Origin: DATAXV01 sp036272915
GTDB lineage: Bacteria; Chloroflexota; Dormibacteria; Dormibacterales; Dormibacteraceae
Reading direction: 5' to 3'
Length of the DNA stretch: 5,992 nucleotides
NCBI GenBank assembly: GCA_036272915.1
Contig: DATAXV010000101.1
Coordinates: 1-5,992 of the forward strand
The position numbers and the translations under genes are program-made. The notes beneath the pieces are model-generated. The model worked only from the letters and a program-made list of their open reading frames with translations. It made no database searches and had not been told where the DNA came from. Below are positions 1 through 5,992 of the stretch, in pieces; positions within the stretch are counted from its first letter, which is position 1; every line of letters starts with the position of its first letter.

Positions 1-378
1 GCGAACACCGCCACACCACCTAAGGACGCCCACAGCACAGTAGCTATGAGCGATGCGATCAACGTCCGCCGTAGTCGCACGCGTTCACTCCTCCAAGAAA
101 GGTGGCAAACGAACCCACAGGTGTGGACTCAGGACAACAAAGCGAAAGGGTCGCGTATCGGGCCGCCGACACAGGTTCGGTCACGGTAACGACAGCCCAT
201 TTACCTTCACCAATCGAGATTCTGGACGTCATCGTAGCAAGTTCATTGGCAGATGGTCAACAAACTGCCAGCCAGGGCTCTAGTTCCTTGCATGCCGGAA
301 GAAGCCTCCCGCGAGCGACTCGTTACGATCCTTGTCATCCCGAGCGCTCCCCGGGCGAGGTCGCGAGGACGAACTCAT
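1..378. other. Gene-free, lower-GC stretch upstream of the decayed regulator
   Basis: I cannot support a gene here on either strand. Open frames exist (for example 102-476 on the plus strand from a GTG), but their products are low-complexity and resemble no family I know. Third codon positions are not G/C-rich as in the intact genes, and no well-placed ribosome site precedes a start. GC is about 55% over 121-240 by hand count, against about 70% in the transporter genes. It may be old intergenic DNA, or coding sequence too decayed to recognise, continuous with the pseudogene to its right. I saw no tRNA, repeat array or transposase remnant. Confidence 0.5.
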
Positions 379-1160
379 GTCCAGATCCCCGACGTCATCC
401 ACAGAGGACGGGAGGTGATCCAGCGGGACATCGTGGAGCGCTCCGGCTCACCAAAGATCTGTTCGGGGCGCCCTGATCACCAGCGCGGCGAGGCCATCGC
501 CGGGCCCCGAGTGCGCCCACCGGACGTTTCGAGCTAAAGCGCGGCGGCGCCTACGACATCGGCATCGGCGCCGACGGCGTCCACCAGAAGGAGTGCTATG
601 CGGTCTCGGCGGAGACGCGGTGAGCAGTCACATCGAGCCCTTCGCGCCGGCGCTTGCGGCGGAGCCCATGGTCGCATCGCTGGGGGCCGTTGCCGAACGC
701 CTCGCCGCCGATGCCGGGGTGACTCGAGAGAACGTCCTCGGCCTGAGCGTCAACCTCCAGGCGATCGTCGATCGCGAGGCGGGAACGGTGTTCGCGTATC
801 CGGCCACGCCGGGGTGGTCCTCGGTCTGGGACGACCTGCCCCTGCGCGACCTGCTCGAGCGCCAACTGCCATGGCGCCCGGTCGTCGTCGAGGACACGGT
901 GCGAGCGCTGGGGACCGCGGAGAGTCAGCTGGGCGGCCGCGAGCTGACCGAGGACTTCGTCTTCGCCATCGCCGACGTCGGCATCGGCGCCTCCCTGGTG
1001 ATGGGCGGCCCGCCTCGAGGATCGGTTGCTGCGTGAGTTGGAGCGCTACGAGCGCATCCTCGTTGGGGTGGAGTCGGTCAGACTCGCATACCTCACAGCT
1101 CCTGATGACCTCGACCAGCAGGTACCACTGATCCGACAGGCGCAACCGCCCATGCGCGCC
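379..1160 (+). pseudogene. Decayed ROK-family transcriptional regulator with several frameshifts and an internal deletion
   Basis: ROK repressors combine an N-terminal winged helix that binds DNA with a sugar-kinase-like domain that senses a sugar or derivative. The pieces appear here in the right order but in different frames. Around 415-447 a helix-turn-helix start reads VIQRDIVERSG. One base out of frame from 447 it continues LTKDLFG, and from about 470 a third frame gives ALITSA. RPPDV is then followed, one base shifted at 528, by FELKRGGAYDIGIGADGV, matching the usual linker and first strand of the ROK fold. That frame stops at 621. The frame ending at 1036 carries the longest piece, including VLGLSVNLQAIVDREAG, PATPGW, PVVVEDTVRALG and FAIADVGIGASLVMGG, typical of the ROK N-lobe. 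After about 1011 another frame reads LLRELERYERILVGVESVRL, which resembles a ROK C-terminus, although this part is less certain. The central C-lobe with the zinc motif CxCGxxGC is absent. Limits are approximate. I am confident of the family and of its non-function. Confidence 0.82.
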
Positions 1161-1205
1161 GCACCCGGGTCATGCTGCCGCGCCAACCCATTGGCCACTG
1201 ACTCA

Positions 1206-1211
1206 AGGAGG
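1206..1211 (+). promoter_or_regulatory. Strong ribosome binding site for the SnoaL-like gene
   Basis: AGGAGG lies 8 bases before the ATG at 1220, an ideal anti-Shine-Dalgarno match and spacing. It fixes the start of the downstream gene and implies that the gene is well translated, in contrast to the decayed sequence before it. I saw no convincing -35/-10 pair in the preceding 60 bases, so the promoter is not identified. Confidence 0.85.
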
Positions 1212-1219
1212 AGCCATTC

Positions 1220-1663
1220 ATGGCTACGCACAACGTGGAGGACGAGGTCCAGATTCGACAGCTGATGGACCAGCTGATCGAGTCGGTTCGGGCGATGGAT
1301 CTCGACCGCCTGTTGCCGATCTACGCACCCGACGTCGTGACCTTCGACGTCCAGGCGCCGCTGCAGCGGGTGGGGGCACAGGCGAAGCGGGGCAACTGGG
1401 TCGAGGCCTTCGCCGCATTCCAGCCACCCCTCGACTACGAGATTCGCGACCTCTCGATCACCTCGAGCGGTGACCTCGCCTTCACGCACGGCTTCGGCCG
1501 GCTCAGCGGGACGCTGAAGAACGGAAACAGGGTCGGCGGCTTCTGGGTCCGATTCACGGCGTGCCTGCGCAAGGTCGACGGCAGATGGTTCATAGCGCAC
1601 GACCACGCCTCTGTGCCTCTCAATCTGCAGAGCGGCAGACCTGCGCTGAACCTCGAACCCTGA
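1220..1663 (+). CDS. SnoaL-like / NTF2-fold small protein (nuclear transport factor 2 family)
   Basis: This 147-residue protein has the length and pattern of stand-alone cone-shaped alpha+beta barrels of the SnoaL/ketosteroid-isomerase/NTF2 superfamily. An N-terminal helical part (about residues 6-35) with EDEVQIRQLMDQLIESVRA is followed by the typical YAPDVVTFDV strand segment (35-44). A C-terminal sheet holds the hallmark GRWFIAHDHASVPL (121-134), with His127, His129 and Ser131 in the HxHxS pattern common in the group. There is no signal peptide or membrane segment, so it is probably cytosolic. Members serve as isomerases, cyclases, hydrolases or plain ligand-binding proteins, so a precise reaction cannot be named. 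The ATG start is fixed by the AGGAGG at 1206. The gene lies between a dead ROK regulator and the exporter operon, all on one strand. It may once have been controlled by that regulator, but this is conjecture. A 94-base gap and a hairpin separate it from the exporter genes. Confidence 0.88.
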   Translation: MATHNVEDEVQIRQLMDQLIESVRAMDLDRLLPIYAPDVVTFDVQAPLQRVGAQAKRGNWVEAFAAFQPPLDYEIRDLSITSSGDLAFTHGFGRLSGTLKNGNRVGGFWVRFTACLRKVDGRWFIAHDHASVPLNLQSGRPALNLEP

Positions 1664-1701
1664 CGGAACGGGCCCGCGATCGATCCCTCTCAGCCCGTCC
1701 G
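1664..1701 (+). terminator. Bulged GC-rich hairpin after the SnoaL-like gene, possible terminator
   Basis: Immediately after the TGA, CGG-A-ACGGGC (1664-1673) can pair with GCCCGTCCG (1693-1701). This gives nine base pairs with one bulged A at 1667 and a 19-base loop. No run of T follows, so it is not a classical intrinsic terminator, although U-poor hairpins are commonly proposed as terminators in actinomycetes. A weaker overlapping alternative pairs CCGCC at 1699-1703 with GGCGG at 1721-1725. If it terminates, the exporter genes need their own promoter within about 60 bases, and I could not identify one. Confidence 0.4.
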
Positions 1702-1757
1702 CCACGGTCCTGCGTGCGGGGGCGGTGTGCAACGATTAACGGCTGGAGCCCGAGGGG

Positions 1758-3557
1758 ATGTTCGCCGATGCCCGTGCCTACCTCCGTGATCTCCGCGTGG
1801 TCTGGCGATCTGCGCCGATCGCGGCTGCGATCAGCGGGATCCTGGTCGTGCTCCAGGCGGTCCAGGCCAACGCCTTCACCATCGTCTCCGGACTTCTCGT
1901 CGGATCCATCCCGGGCGCGATCGCCCACGGTCTGACGTCATCGGACGGCAGCAGGATGCTGATCCTGCTCGCCGTCGCCGCCGTCGTGCAGGGCCTGCAG
2001 ATGATCGTCTTCGCGCCTCTGCAGCAGTTCCTCATGGTCTTCATGGAACAGGGGCTCACCGCCGAGACCGGCAGGCACCTGATGGAGACCGGGCTGGGGC
2101 CGGGCGGGCTCGCCCATCTCGAGAACCCCACCTATCAGGACCGTGCGGCAATGGCCACCGGCGAGGGCCTGAGGGCGCCGCGGATGACCTCCGCCTACAT
2201 GGTCGTGATGGCGCTGTCGTGGCTCACCCAGATCGGCGCCGCGATCATCCTCTTCCGCTACATCTGGTGGGCGCCGCTCGTCCTTGCCGCAGCCGTGTAC
2301 GTCGAGCGCCGCTGGTCCCGGGCCGATGTGACCCTCCACTTCGACCAGGCGGTCGGCAACGTGCAGGATCTGCGGCGCGCCGCGTACTACCGCGACCTCG
2401 CCCTGGAGCCGAGCGCGGCCAAGGAGATCCGGGCCTTCGGCCTCGGCTCCTTCCTGGTCGAGCGCATGATCGGCCACTCCCGCCGGGCGTTCGCCGCGGT
2501 CTGGCGCCGCCGGGGCGAGAGCAGCCGCCTGCTGGTGATCGCGACGCTGGTGATGATCTTCGCCCACCTCGTCGTGTACGGGGCGGTCGCCTGGGAGGGG
2601 GTGCGCGGTCTCCTCGGCCTCGGCGCGATGGCGATCTGCGCCCAGGCGATCCAGGGAACGATGAACTTCGGGGCGATGTGGGGCGAGATGCGCTGGCGGT
2701 TCAGCTCGCAGGCGCTGCAGGCCAGCCAGGCCCTCGCCGCCGCCGTGCCCGACGAGGCCCGCATCTCCGGGTCACTGGACGCCGACGGCCTTCCCCGGCG
2801 AGCGATCCGGTTCGAGGCCGTGCGGTTCGGCTATCCGGGCGCCACCGGCCAGGTCTTCTCCTCGCTCGACCTTGACATCCAGGCCGGATCGTCGACCGCC
2901 ATCGTCGGTCGCAACGGCGTCGGCAAGACGACCCTGATCAAACTCCTGGCGCGGCTCTACCAGCCGCAGGGCGGCCGGATCACCGTGGACGGCCTCGACC
3001 TGGCCCAGATCGCGCCCGCCGCCTGGAGGTCGCGCCTGGCCGTCGTCTTCCAGGACTTCGTCCGGTACGAGCTGCCGATCCGCGACAACGTCGGTTTCGG
3101 AGCTCTGGGGCTGGCCGACGATCAAAGGGCGCTGGAGACCGCCGTCAGGCGGGCGGGCGCCGCCGGCCTCATCGAATCCCTGCCGCGGGGCTGGGAGACC
3201 GTTCTCTCACCCGGCTACTCGGGCGGGGTCGACCTCTCCGGCGGCCAGTGGCAGCGCGTCGCCCTGGCGCGGGCGATGCTCGCCGCCGAGCGCGGCGGCG
3301 TGCTCGTCCTCGATGAGCCCACCGCCAGCCTCGACGTCCGGGCCGAGGCGGAGCTCTTCGACAGCTTCCTCGAGCTCACCCGAGGCCTGACCACGATCCT
3401 GATCACGCACCGGTTCTCGTCGGTCCGCCACGCGGACCGGATCGTCGTCATGGAGCATGGCCAGGTTATCGAGGCGGGCAGCCACGACCAGCTGATGAGC
3501 GCGGGTGGCACCTACGCCGAGATGTTCCGGCTCCAGGCGATGAGGTTTCAGGAATGA
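1758..3557 (+). CDS. ABC exporter half-transporter (permease fused to ATPase), first of a pair
   Basis: This 599-residue protein is a complete membrane-domain plus ATPase-domain half-transporter of the ABC exporter type, expected to sit in the cytoplasmic membrane and move a substrate outward using ATP. Hydrophobic segments are visible near residues 20-51, 66-92, 145-182 and 257-305. Between them, AKEIRAFGLG (221-230) is the coupling-region motif common in this subfamily. The ATPase domain (about 348-599) has FGYPG as A-loop, Walker A GRNGVGKTT (384-392, Lys390), Q-loop Gln432 in VVFQDF, signature LSGGQWQR (493-500), Walker B VLVLDEP with Asp519 and catalytic Glu520, D-loop ASLD and switch His551 in ITHRF, so all catalytic residues are present. 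The ATG abuts GAGGGG, too close to act as its ribosome site. GGAG at 1745-1748, 9 bases upstream, is the better candidate, and a slightly later start cannot be excluded. The stop overlaps the next gene, so the two are co-translated. The substrate is unknown; related exporters carry peptides, lipids or drugs. Confidence 0.93.
   Translation: MFADARAYLRDLRVVWRSAPIAAAISGILVVLQAVQANAFTIVSGLLVGSIPGAIAHGLTSSDGSRMLILLAVAAVVQGLQMIVFAPLQQFLMVFMEQGLTAETGRHLMETGLGPGGLAHLENPTYQDRAAMATGEGLRAPRMTSAYMVVMALSWLTQIGAAIILFRYIWWAPLVLAAAVYVERRWSRADVTLHFDQAVGNVQDLRRAAYYRDLALEPSAAKEIRAFGLGSFLVERMIGHSRRAFAAVWRRRGESSRLLVIATLVMIFAHLVVYGAVAWEGVRGLLGLGAMAICAQAIQGTMNFGAMWGEMRWRFSSQALQASQALAAAVPDEARISGSLDADGLPRRAIRFEAVRFGYPGATGQVFSSLDLDIQAGSSTAIVGRNGVGKTTLIKLLARLYQPQGGRITVDGLDLAQIAPAAWRSRLAVVFQDFVRYELPIRDNVGFGALGLADDQRALETAVRRAGAAGLIESLPRGWETVLSPGYSGGVDLSGGQWQRVALARAMLAAERGGVLVLDEPTASLDVRAEAELFDSFLELTRGLTTILITHRFSSVRHADRIVVMEHGQVIEAGSHDQLMSAGGTYAEMFRLQAMRFQE
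3542..3557 (+). promoter_or_regulatory. Internal ribosome site and ATGA stop/start overlap coupling the two exporter genes
   Basis: GAGG at 3542-3545 lies 8 bases before the ATG at 3554, inside the end of the first exporter gene. The ATG shares bases with the TGA stop (3555-3557). This arrangement usually gives translational coupling and equal amounts of two subunits. It both fixes the start of the second gene and supports a two-subunit transporter. Confidence 0.8.
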
Positions 3558-5362
3558 GCGCCACGTCGGTCCCGTCGCGGCCCGGTCCCCGCTCCCTGAT
3601 CCAGGGCGGAGCCCTGGTGCTCCGCGCCTCCTGGCGAGCGGCCCCCTGGCTGACCGTGGTCGGTCTCGTCGTCACCCCCGCCGCCCAGGTGATGACGATG
3701 CTCGGCGCCCTCTGGCTGGCGCTCCTCACCGACGCCGTGATAGGACGCGACCTCGACCAGGCCCTCGTCGCCGCCGGGCTGATGGGCGCTTCCGCCGCCG
3801 CGCTCTTCGTCGTCTACGGCCTGAGCCAGCGCGTGCAGCTTCGCCTGGCCGATCTGGCCGGAGTCGAACTGGACCGCATGCTGGTCGAAATCACGGCCGG
3901 CATCCCCACCATCGAGCACCACGAGCGCCCCGAGTACCTAGACCGGCTGGAGCGGTTGAGGACGGACGGCGGGCAGCTTCACGATGCCGTCAACTCGCTA
4001 TTCGGCGTGATCATCTCCCTGGCTCGGGCGGCATCGGCGCTGGTGCTCCTGGGCCGCCTCGATCCGCTGCTCCTGATGCTTCCGCTGCTCTGGCTCCCTC
4101 AGCAGGTGGCGGGGGCGGCGCTGCTCCGTGGCCTGTCCGCGTTCGAGCGGGCGTCCACCGAGGAGATGCGCGTGCGCAGGCACCTGGAGGAACTGGCGAC
4201 GTCGGCGGAGGCGGCCAAGGAGGTCCTGGTCTCGGGACTCGGCGCGGAGCTTCTGGAGCGCCACCGGCGCCTGACCGCCGTCCTGACGCGGCGCCAGGCG
4301 ATCGCCCATCTCAAGGGAACGCTCGGCCAGATGTGGACGGGCGGGCTCGCCGCCGTCGGATACGCGGGGGCGATCGCGCTCGTCGCCTACCGGGCCACCC
4401 AGGGGGAGGCGACCGCCGGCGACGTTCTGATGGCGGTCTACATCGTGGCCCAGATCGGGAACGCCCTCGCCGGCGTCGTCTTCACGACCAGCTTCCTGCT
4501 CGTCGCCATGCGCAGGGTCGCGGATCTCTCCTGGCTGCTCGACTACGCCGCCGGTCTGCCGCGCACCGTGGGTCGCTCGGTCCCGGAACGGGTGCGGCGG
4601 GGACTCCGCCTGTCCGGCGTCTCCTTCCGCTATCCCGGCACCGAGCGCTGGATCCTCCGCAACCTCGACCTGGAGCTTCCGGCCGGCTCCGTGGTCGCCC
4701 TGGTCGGGGAGAACGGAGCCGGCAAGACCAGCCTGGTCAAGCTCCTCGGCCGCATGTACGAGCCCGTCGAGGGAACGATCACGGTCGACGGCGTGGACAT
4801 CGCCGGCTTCGCCCACGAGGACTGGCGGGCACGGATCGCCGCCGGCTACCAGGACTTCGTGCGCTTCGAACTCCTGGCCCAGGAGACGGTGGGCGTCGGC
4901 GACCTGCCCCGGATCGATGACGAGCGGGCCGCGTTGGTGGCGCTCGACCGTGCCGGCGCGGCCGGCACCGTCGACGACCTCCCCGCCGGGCTGCGCACCC
5001 AGCTCGGGCGCCGGTGGGACGGCATCGATCTATCCGGTGGCCAGTGGCAGCGCCTGGCCCTGGGAAGGGCGCTGATGCGTGACCGCCCCTTGCTCCTCGT
5101 GCTCGACGAGCCCACCTCGGCGCTCGACGCGCCGACCGAGCACGCGCTCTTCGAGCGGTTCGCCGGCGCGGCGCGGCGAAGCTCGGAGGACGGGATGATC
5201 ACGCTCTTCGTCTCCCACCGCTTCTCCACGGTCCGGATGGCCGACCTCATCGTCGTCCTCGACGGTGGGCGGATCCGCGAGGTCGGCAGCCACGACGACC
5301 TGCTCGGCGCGGGCGGCCTCTACGCGGAGCTCTACGAGATTCAGGCCCGGGCGTATCGCTGA
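3554..5362 (+). CDS. ABC exporter half-transporter (permease fused to ATPase), second of a pair
   Basis: This 602-residue protein is a paralogue of the preceding one and its probable partner in a heterodimeric membrane exporter. Hydrophobic stretches lie near residues 31-60, 69-90, 148-190 and 262-318, and the coupling-region motif is AKEVLVSGLG (221-230). The ATPase domain (about 346-602) has FRYPG as A-loop, Walker A GENGAGKTS (385-393, Lys391), Gln433 in the Q-loop, LSGGQWQR (493-500), Walker B LLLVLDEP with Asp518 and Glu519, D-loop SALD and His555 in VSHRF. The Q-loop reads AGYQDF where the first subunit has VVFQDF, a mild change. Since both subunits keep the catalytic Glu and intact signatures, neither ATP site looks degenerate, unlike many heterodimeric exporters. 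The start is set by the ATGA overlap and GAGG at 3542. The stop is only 4 bases from the stop of a convergent regulator gene. The cargo is unknown. The QWQR signature is frequent in exporters near modified-peptide clusters, but no precursor gene is visible here. Confidence 0.93.
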   Translation: MSATSVPSRPGPRSLIQGGALVLRASWRAAPWLTVVGLVVTPAAQVMTMLGALWLALLTDAVIGRDLDQALVAAGLMGASAAALFVVYGLSQRVQLRLADLAGVELDRMLVEITAGIPTIEHHERPEYLDRLERLRTDGGQLHDAVNSLFGVIISLARAASALVLLGRLDPLLLMLPLLWLPQQVAGAALLRGLSAFERASTEEMRVRRHLEELATSAEAAKEVLVSGLGAELLERHRRLTAVLTRRQAIAHLKGTLGQMWTGGLAAVGYAGAIALVAYRATQGEATAGDVLMAVYIVAQIGNALAGVVFTTSFLLVAMRRVADLSWLLDYAAGLPRTVGRSVPERVRRGLRLSGVSFRYPGTERWILRNLDLELPAGSVVALVGENGAGKTSLVKLLGRMYEPVEGTITVDGVDIAGFAHEDWRARIAAGYQDFVRFELLAQETVGVGDLPRIDDERAALVALDRAGAAGTVDDLPAGLRTQLGRRWDGIDLSGGQWQRLALGRALMRDRPLLLVLDEPTSALDAPTEHALFERFAGAARRSSEDGMITLFVSHRFSTVRMADLIVVLDGGRIREVGSHDDLLGAGGLYAELYEIQARAYR

Positions 5363-5366
5363 GGCG

Positions 5367-5992
5367 CTACGCGATCGCGTCCGGCTCGATGTTGGTCGAG
5401 CGGGCGGAGAAGCGGAGCAGCTCTCTCACCGCGTGCTCCGCCGCCGGGGGATCGCGCCGCTCCAGGGCGTCGAGAACGCGCTCATGCAGGTCGAGGTTCT
5501 CCTGGGAGAGCCCACCCTCGCGGTGGACGACCAGATCCCGCATCCAGAGGCCGGCGACGACCAGCTCCTGCATCCTGCTCAGGAGCTCGTTGTGAGCGGC
5601 GCGGAAGAGGGAACGGTGGAACATGAGGTCGGCTTCCGCCGCTCCCTTCGGGTCCAGATGGCCCCGCATGTCCGCCAACGCCTGCCGAAGGTCGACAAGG
5701 TCCTGCTCGATACGCCGCGTCGCGGCGAAGCGCGCGGCTCCCGGCTCGACCAGCAGCCGGACCTCGATCAGGGAGCGGAAGAGAGCGTCCATGTCCTGAC
5801 TCTCGAATGTCCATTGGAGGACGTCGTGGTCGAGCAGGCTCCACTGATCCCTGGGCGCGACGTAGGTCCCGTGCTTCGGCCGCGCACCGACCAGCCCCTT
5901 GCCGCCGAGCGCGCGCAGGGCCTCGCGAACGACGCTGCGGCTCACGCCCAGCTCCTTCTGCAACTCGGACGGGTCGATCGAGTCGCCCTCAC
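5367..5992 (-). CDS. GntR-family transcriptional regulator with FCD effector domain, N-terminus beyond window
   Basis: The frame is open to the right edge, so the gene is cut there and roughly the first 30-40 residues are missing. A TTG at 5961-5963 could be read as a start, but the frame upstream (SIDPSEL) is plainly the continuing winged helix, so I reject it. Visible are the recognition region LQKELGVSRSVVREALR, the wing with GLVGARPKHGTYVAPR, and then WSLLDHDVLQW, which resembles the linker of DgoR-like sugar-acid regulators. The C-terminal FCD domain follows, with EVRLLVEPGAARFAA, the ligand-site motif EADLMFHRSL, and DLHERVLDAL. The final helix reads AEHAVRELLRF, where most FCD proteins have a His as the last metal ligand; here that place seems to hold Leu. 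The family binds DNA as a dimer and responds to small organic acids or sugars. The gene faces the exporter operon tail to tail, so control of it is not implied by position. Its own promoter is off-window. Confidence 0.93.
   Translation of the reverse strand, partial: EGDSIDPSELQKELGVSRSVVREALRALGGKGLVGARPKHGTYVAPRDQWSLLDHDVLQWTFESQDMDALFRSLIEVRLLVEPGAARFAATRRIEQDLVDLRQALADMRGHLDPKGAAEADLMFHRSLFRAAHNELLSRMQELVVAGLWMRDLVVHREGGLSQENLDLHERVLDALERRDPPAAEHAVRELLRFSARSTNIEPDAIA
5369..5380. repeat. Perfect 12-base palindrome at the convergent gene junction
   Basis: ACGCGATCGCGT reads the same on both strands. It covers part of the TAG stop (5367-5369) and the last codons (Asp-Ala-Ile-Ala) of the GntR-type gene, 7 bases past the exporter stop. 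The flanking bases do not pair, so it ends at 12. It could be a short hairpin, a protein site or chance: GCGATCGC is a naturally likely string in high-GC coding DNA. No T-run follows on either strand, so I do not call it a terminator. Confidence 0.45.

Noticed and set aside
102..476. A 124-residue plus-strand open frame from GTG at the left end
   Set aside because: Poor codon bias, no well-spaced ribosome site and no family resemblance. Its last residues (LTKDLFG) are explained as part of the decayed ROK helix-turn-helix.
598..1131. A plus-strand ATG frame with AAGGAG close upstream over the ROK remnant
   Set aside because: The ribosome-like site looks inviting, but the product is an Arg-rich low-complexity chain, while the overlapping frame carries clear ROK motifs. 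The site is probably chance.
1140..1157. GCGCA/TGCGC hairpin with an 8-base loop after the ROK remnant
   Set aside because: Five base pairs with no T-run are easily met by chance in DNA of this composition.
1046..1732. A 228-residue open frame on the minus strand across the SnoaL-like gene
   Set aside because: It is antisense to a well-supported gene, has no ribosome site that I can defend, and shows no family resemblance.
1664..1757. Possible short precursor-peptide gene before the exporter pair
   Set aside because: No start with a ribosome site and a leader-like sequence fits in this 94-base gap, and no peptide-modifying enzyme is in the window.
3998..4816. A 272-residue open frame on the minus strand inside the second exporter gene
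   Set aside because: It lies fully opposite a certain gene. Its product is rich in Gly, Arg, Asp and His with no recognisable domain, which is expected as a shadow frame in high-GC DNA.
1..5992. CRISPR arrays, tRNA or rRNA genes, insertion-sequence ends
   Set aside because: Looked for by eye on both strands. No regularly spaced repeats, no cloverleaf-like or ribosomal motifs and no transposase fragments were seen.

Overview
The window is high-GC DNA (about 67-72% in the transporter genes by hand count of sample lines) with strongly G/C-biased third codon positions and good AGGAGG-type ribosome sites. The gene families are a ROK-type regulator, SnoaL-like proteins, paired ABC exporters and an FCD-type GntR regulator. 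Together these suggest a high-GC bacterium, most likely an actinomycete. This is inference from composition and gene families; no marker gene is present to fix the taxon.

Layout, left to right. Positions 1 to about 378 hold no gene I can support and are clearly lower in GC. Positions about 379-1160 carry the decayed remains of a ROK-family transcriptional regulator. Its winged-helix DNA-binding part, ATPase-like N-lobe and probably its extreme C-terminus can be read only by switching frames several times, and the middle of the C-terminal lobe, including the usual zinc motif, is missing. An intact small gene (1220-1663) follows, encoding a SnoaL/NTF2-fold protein with an excellent ribosome site. 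A bulged GC-rich hairpin sits directly after its stop and may be a terminator.

The main intact unit is a two-gene operon (1758-3557 and 3554-5362) encoding two similar ABC exporter half-transporters of 599 and 602 residues. They are joined by a 4-base ATGA stop/start overlap and very probably form a heterodimeric exporter. Both nucleotide-binding domains have all the usual catalytic motifs, and both carry the LSGGQWQR signature. The substrate cannot be read from the sequence. No peptide precursor or maturation enzyme is visible in the window.

On the minus strand, an FCD-family GntR regulator (5367 to beyond the right edge) converges on the transporter operon with only 4 bases between the two stop codons. 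Its N-terminus lies outside the window. Nothing in the sequence proves that it controls the transporters.

I see no clearly new biological system here. The best second-look items are the heavily frameshifted regulator remnant, the uncharacterised exporter pair, and the tight tail-to-tail junction with a perfect 12-base palindrome at the regulator's stop codon.
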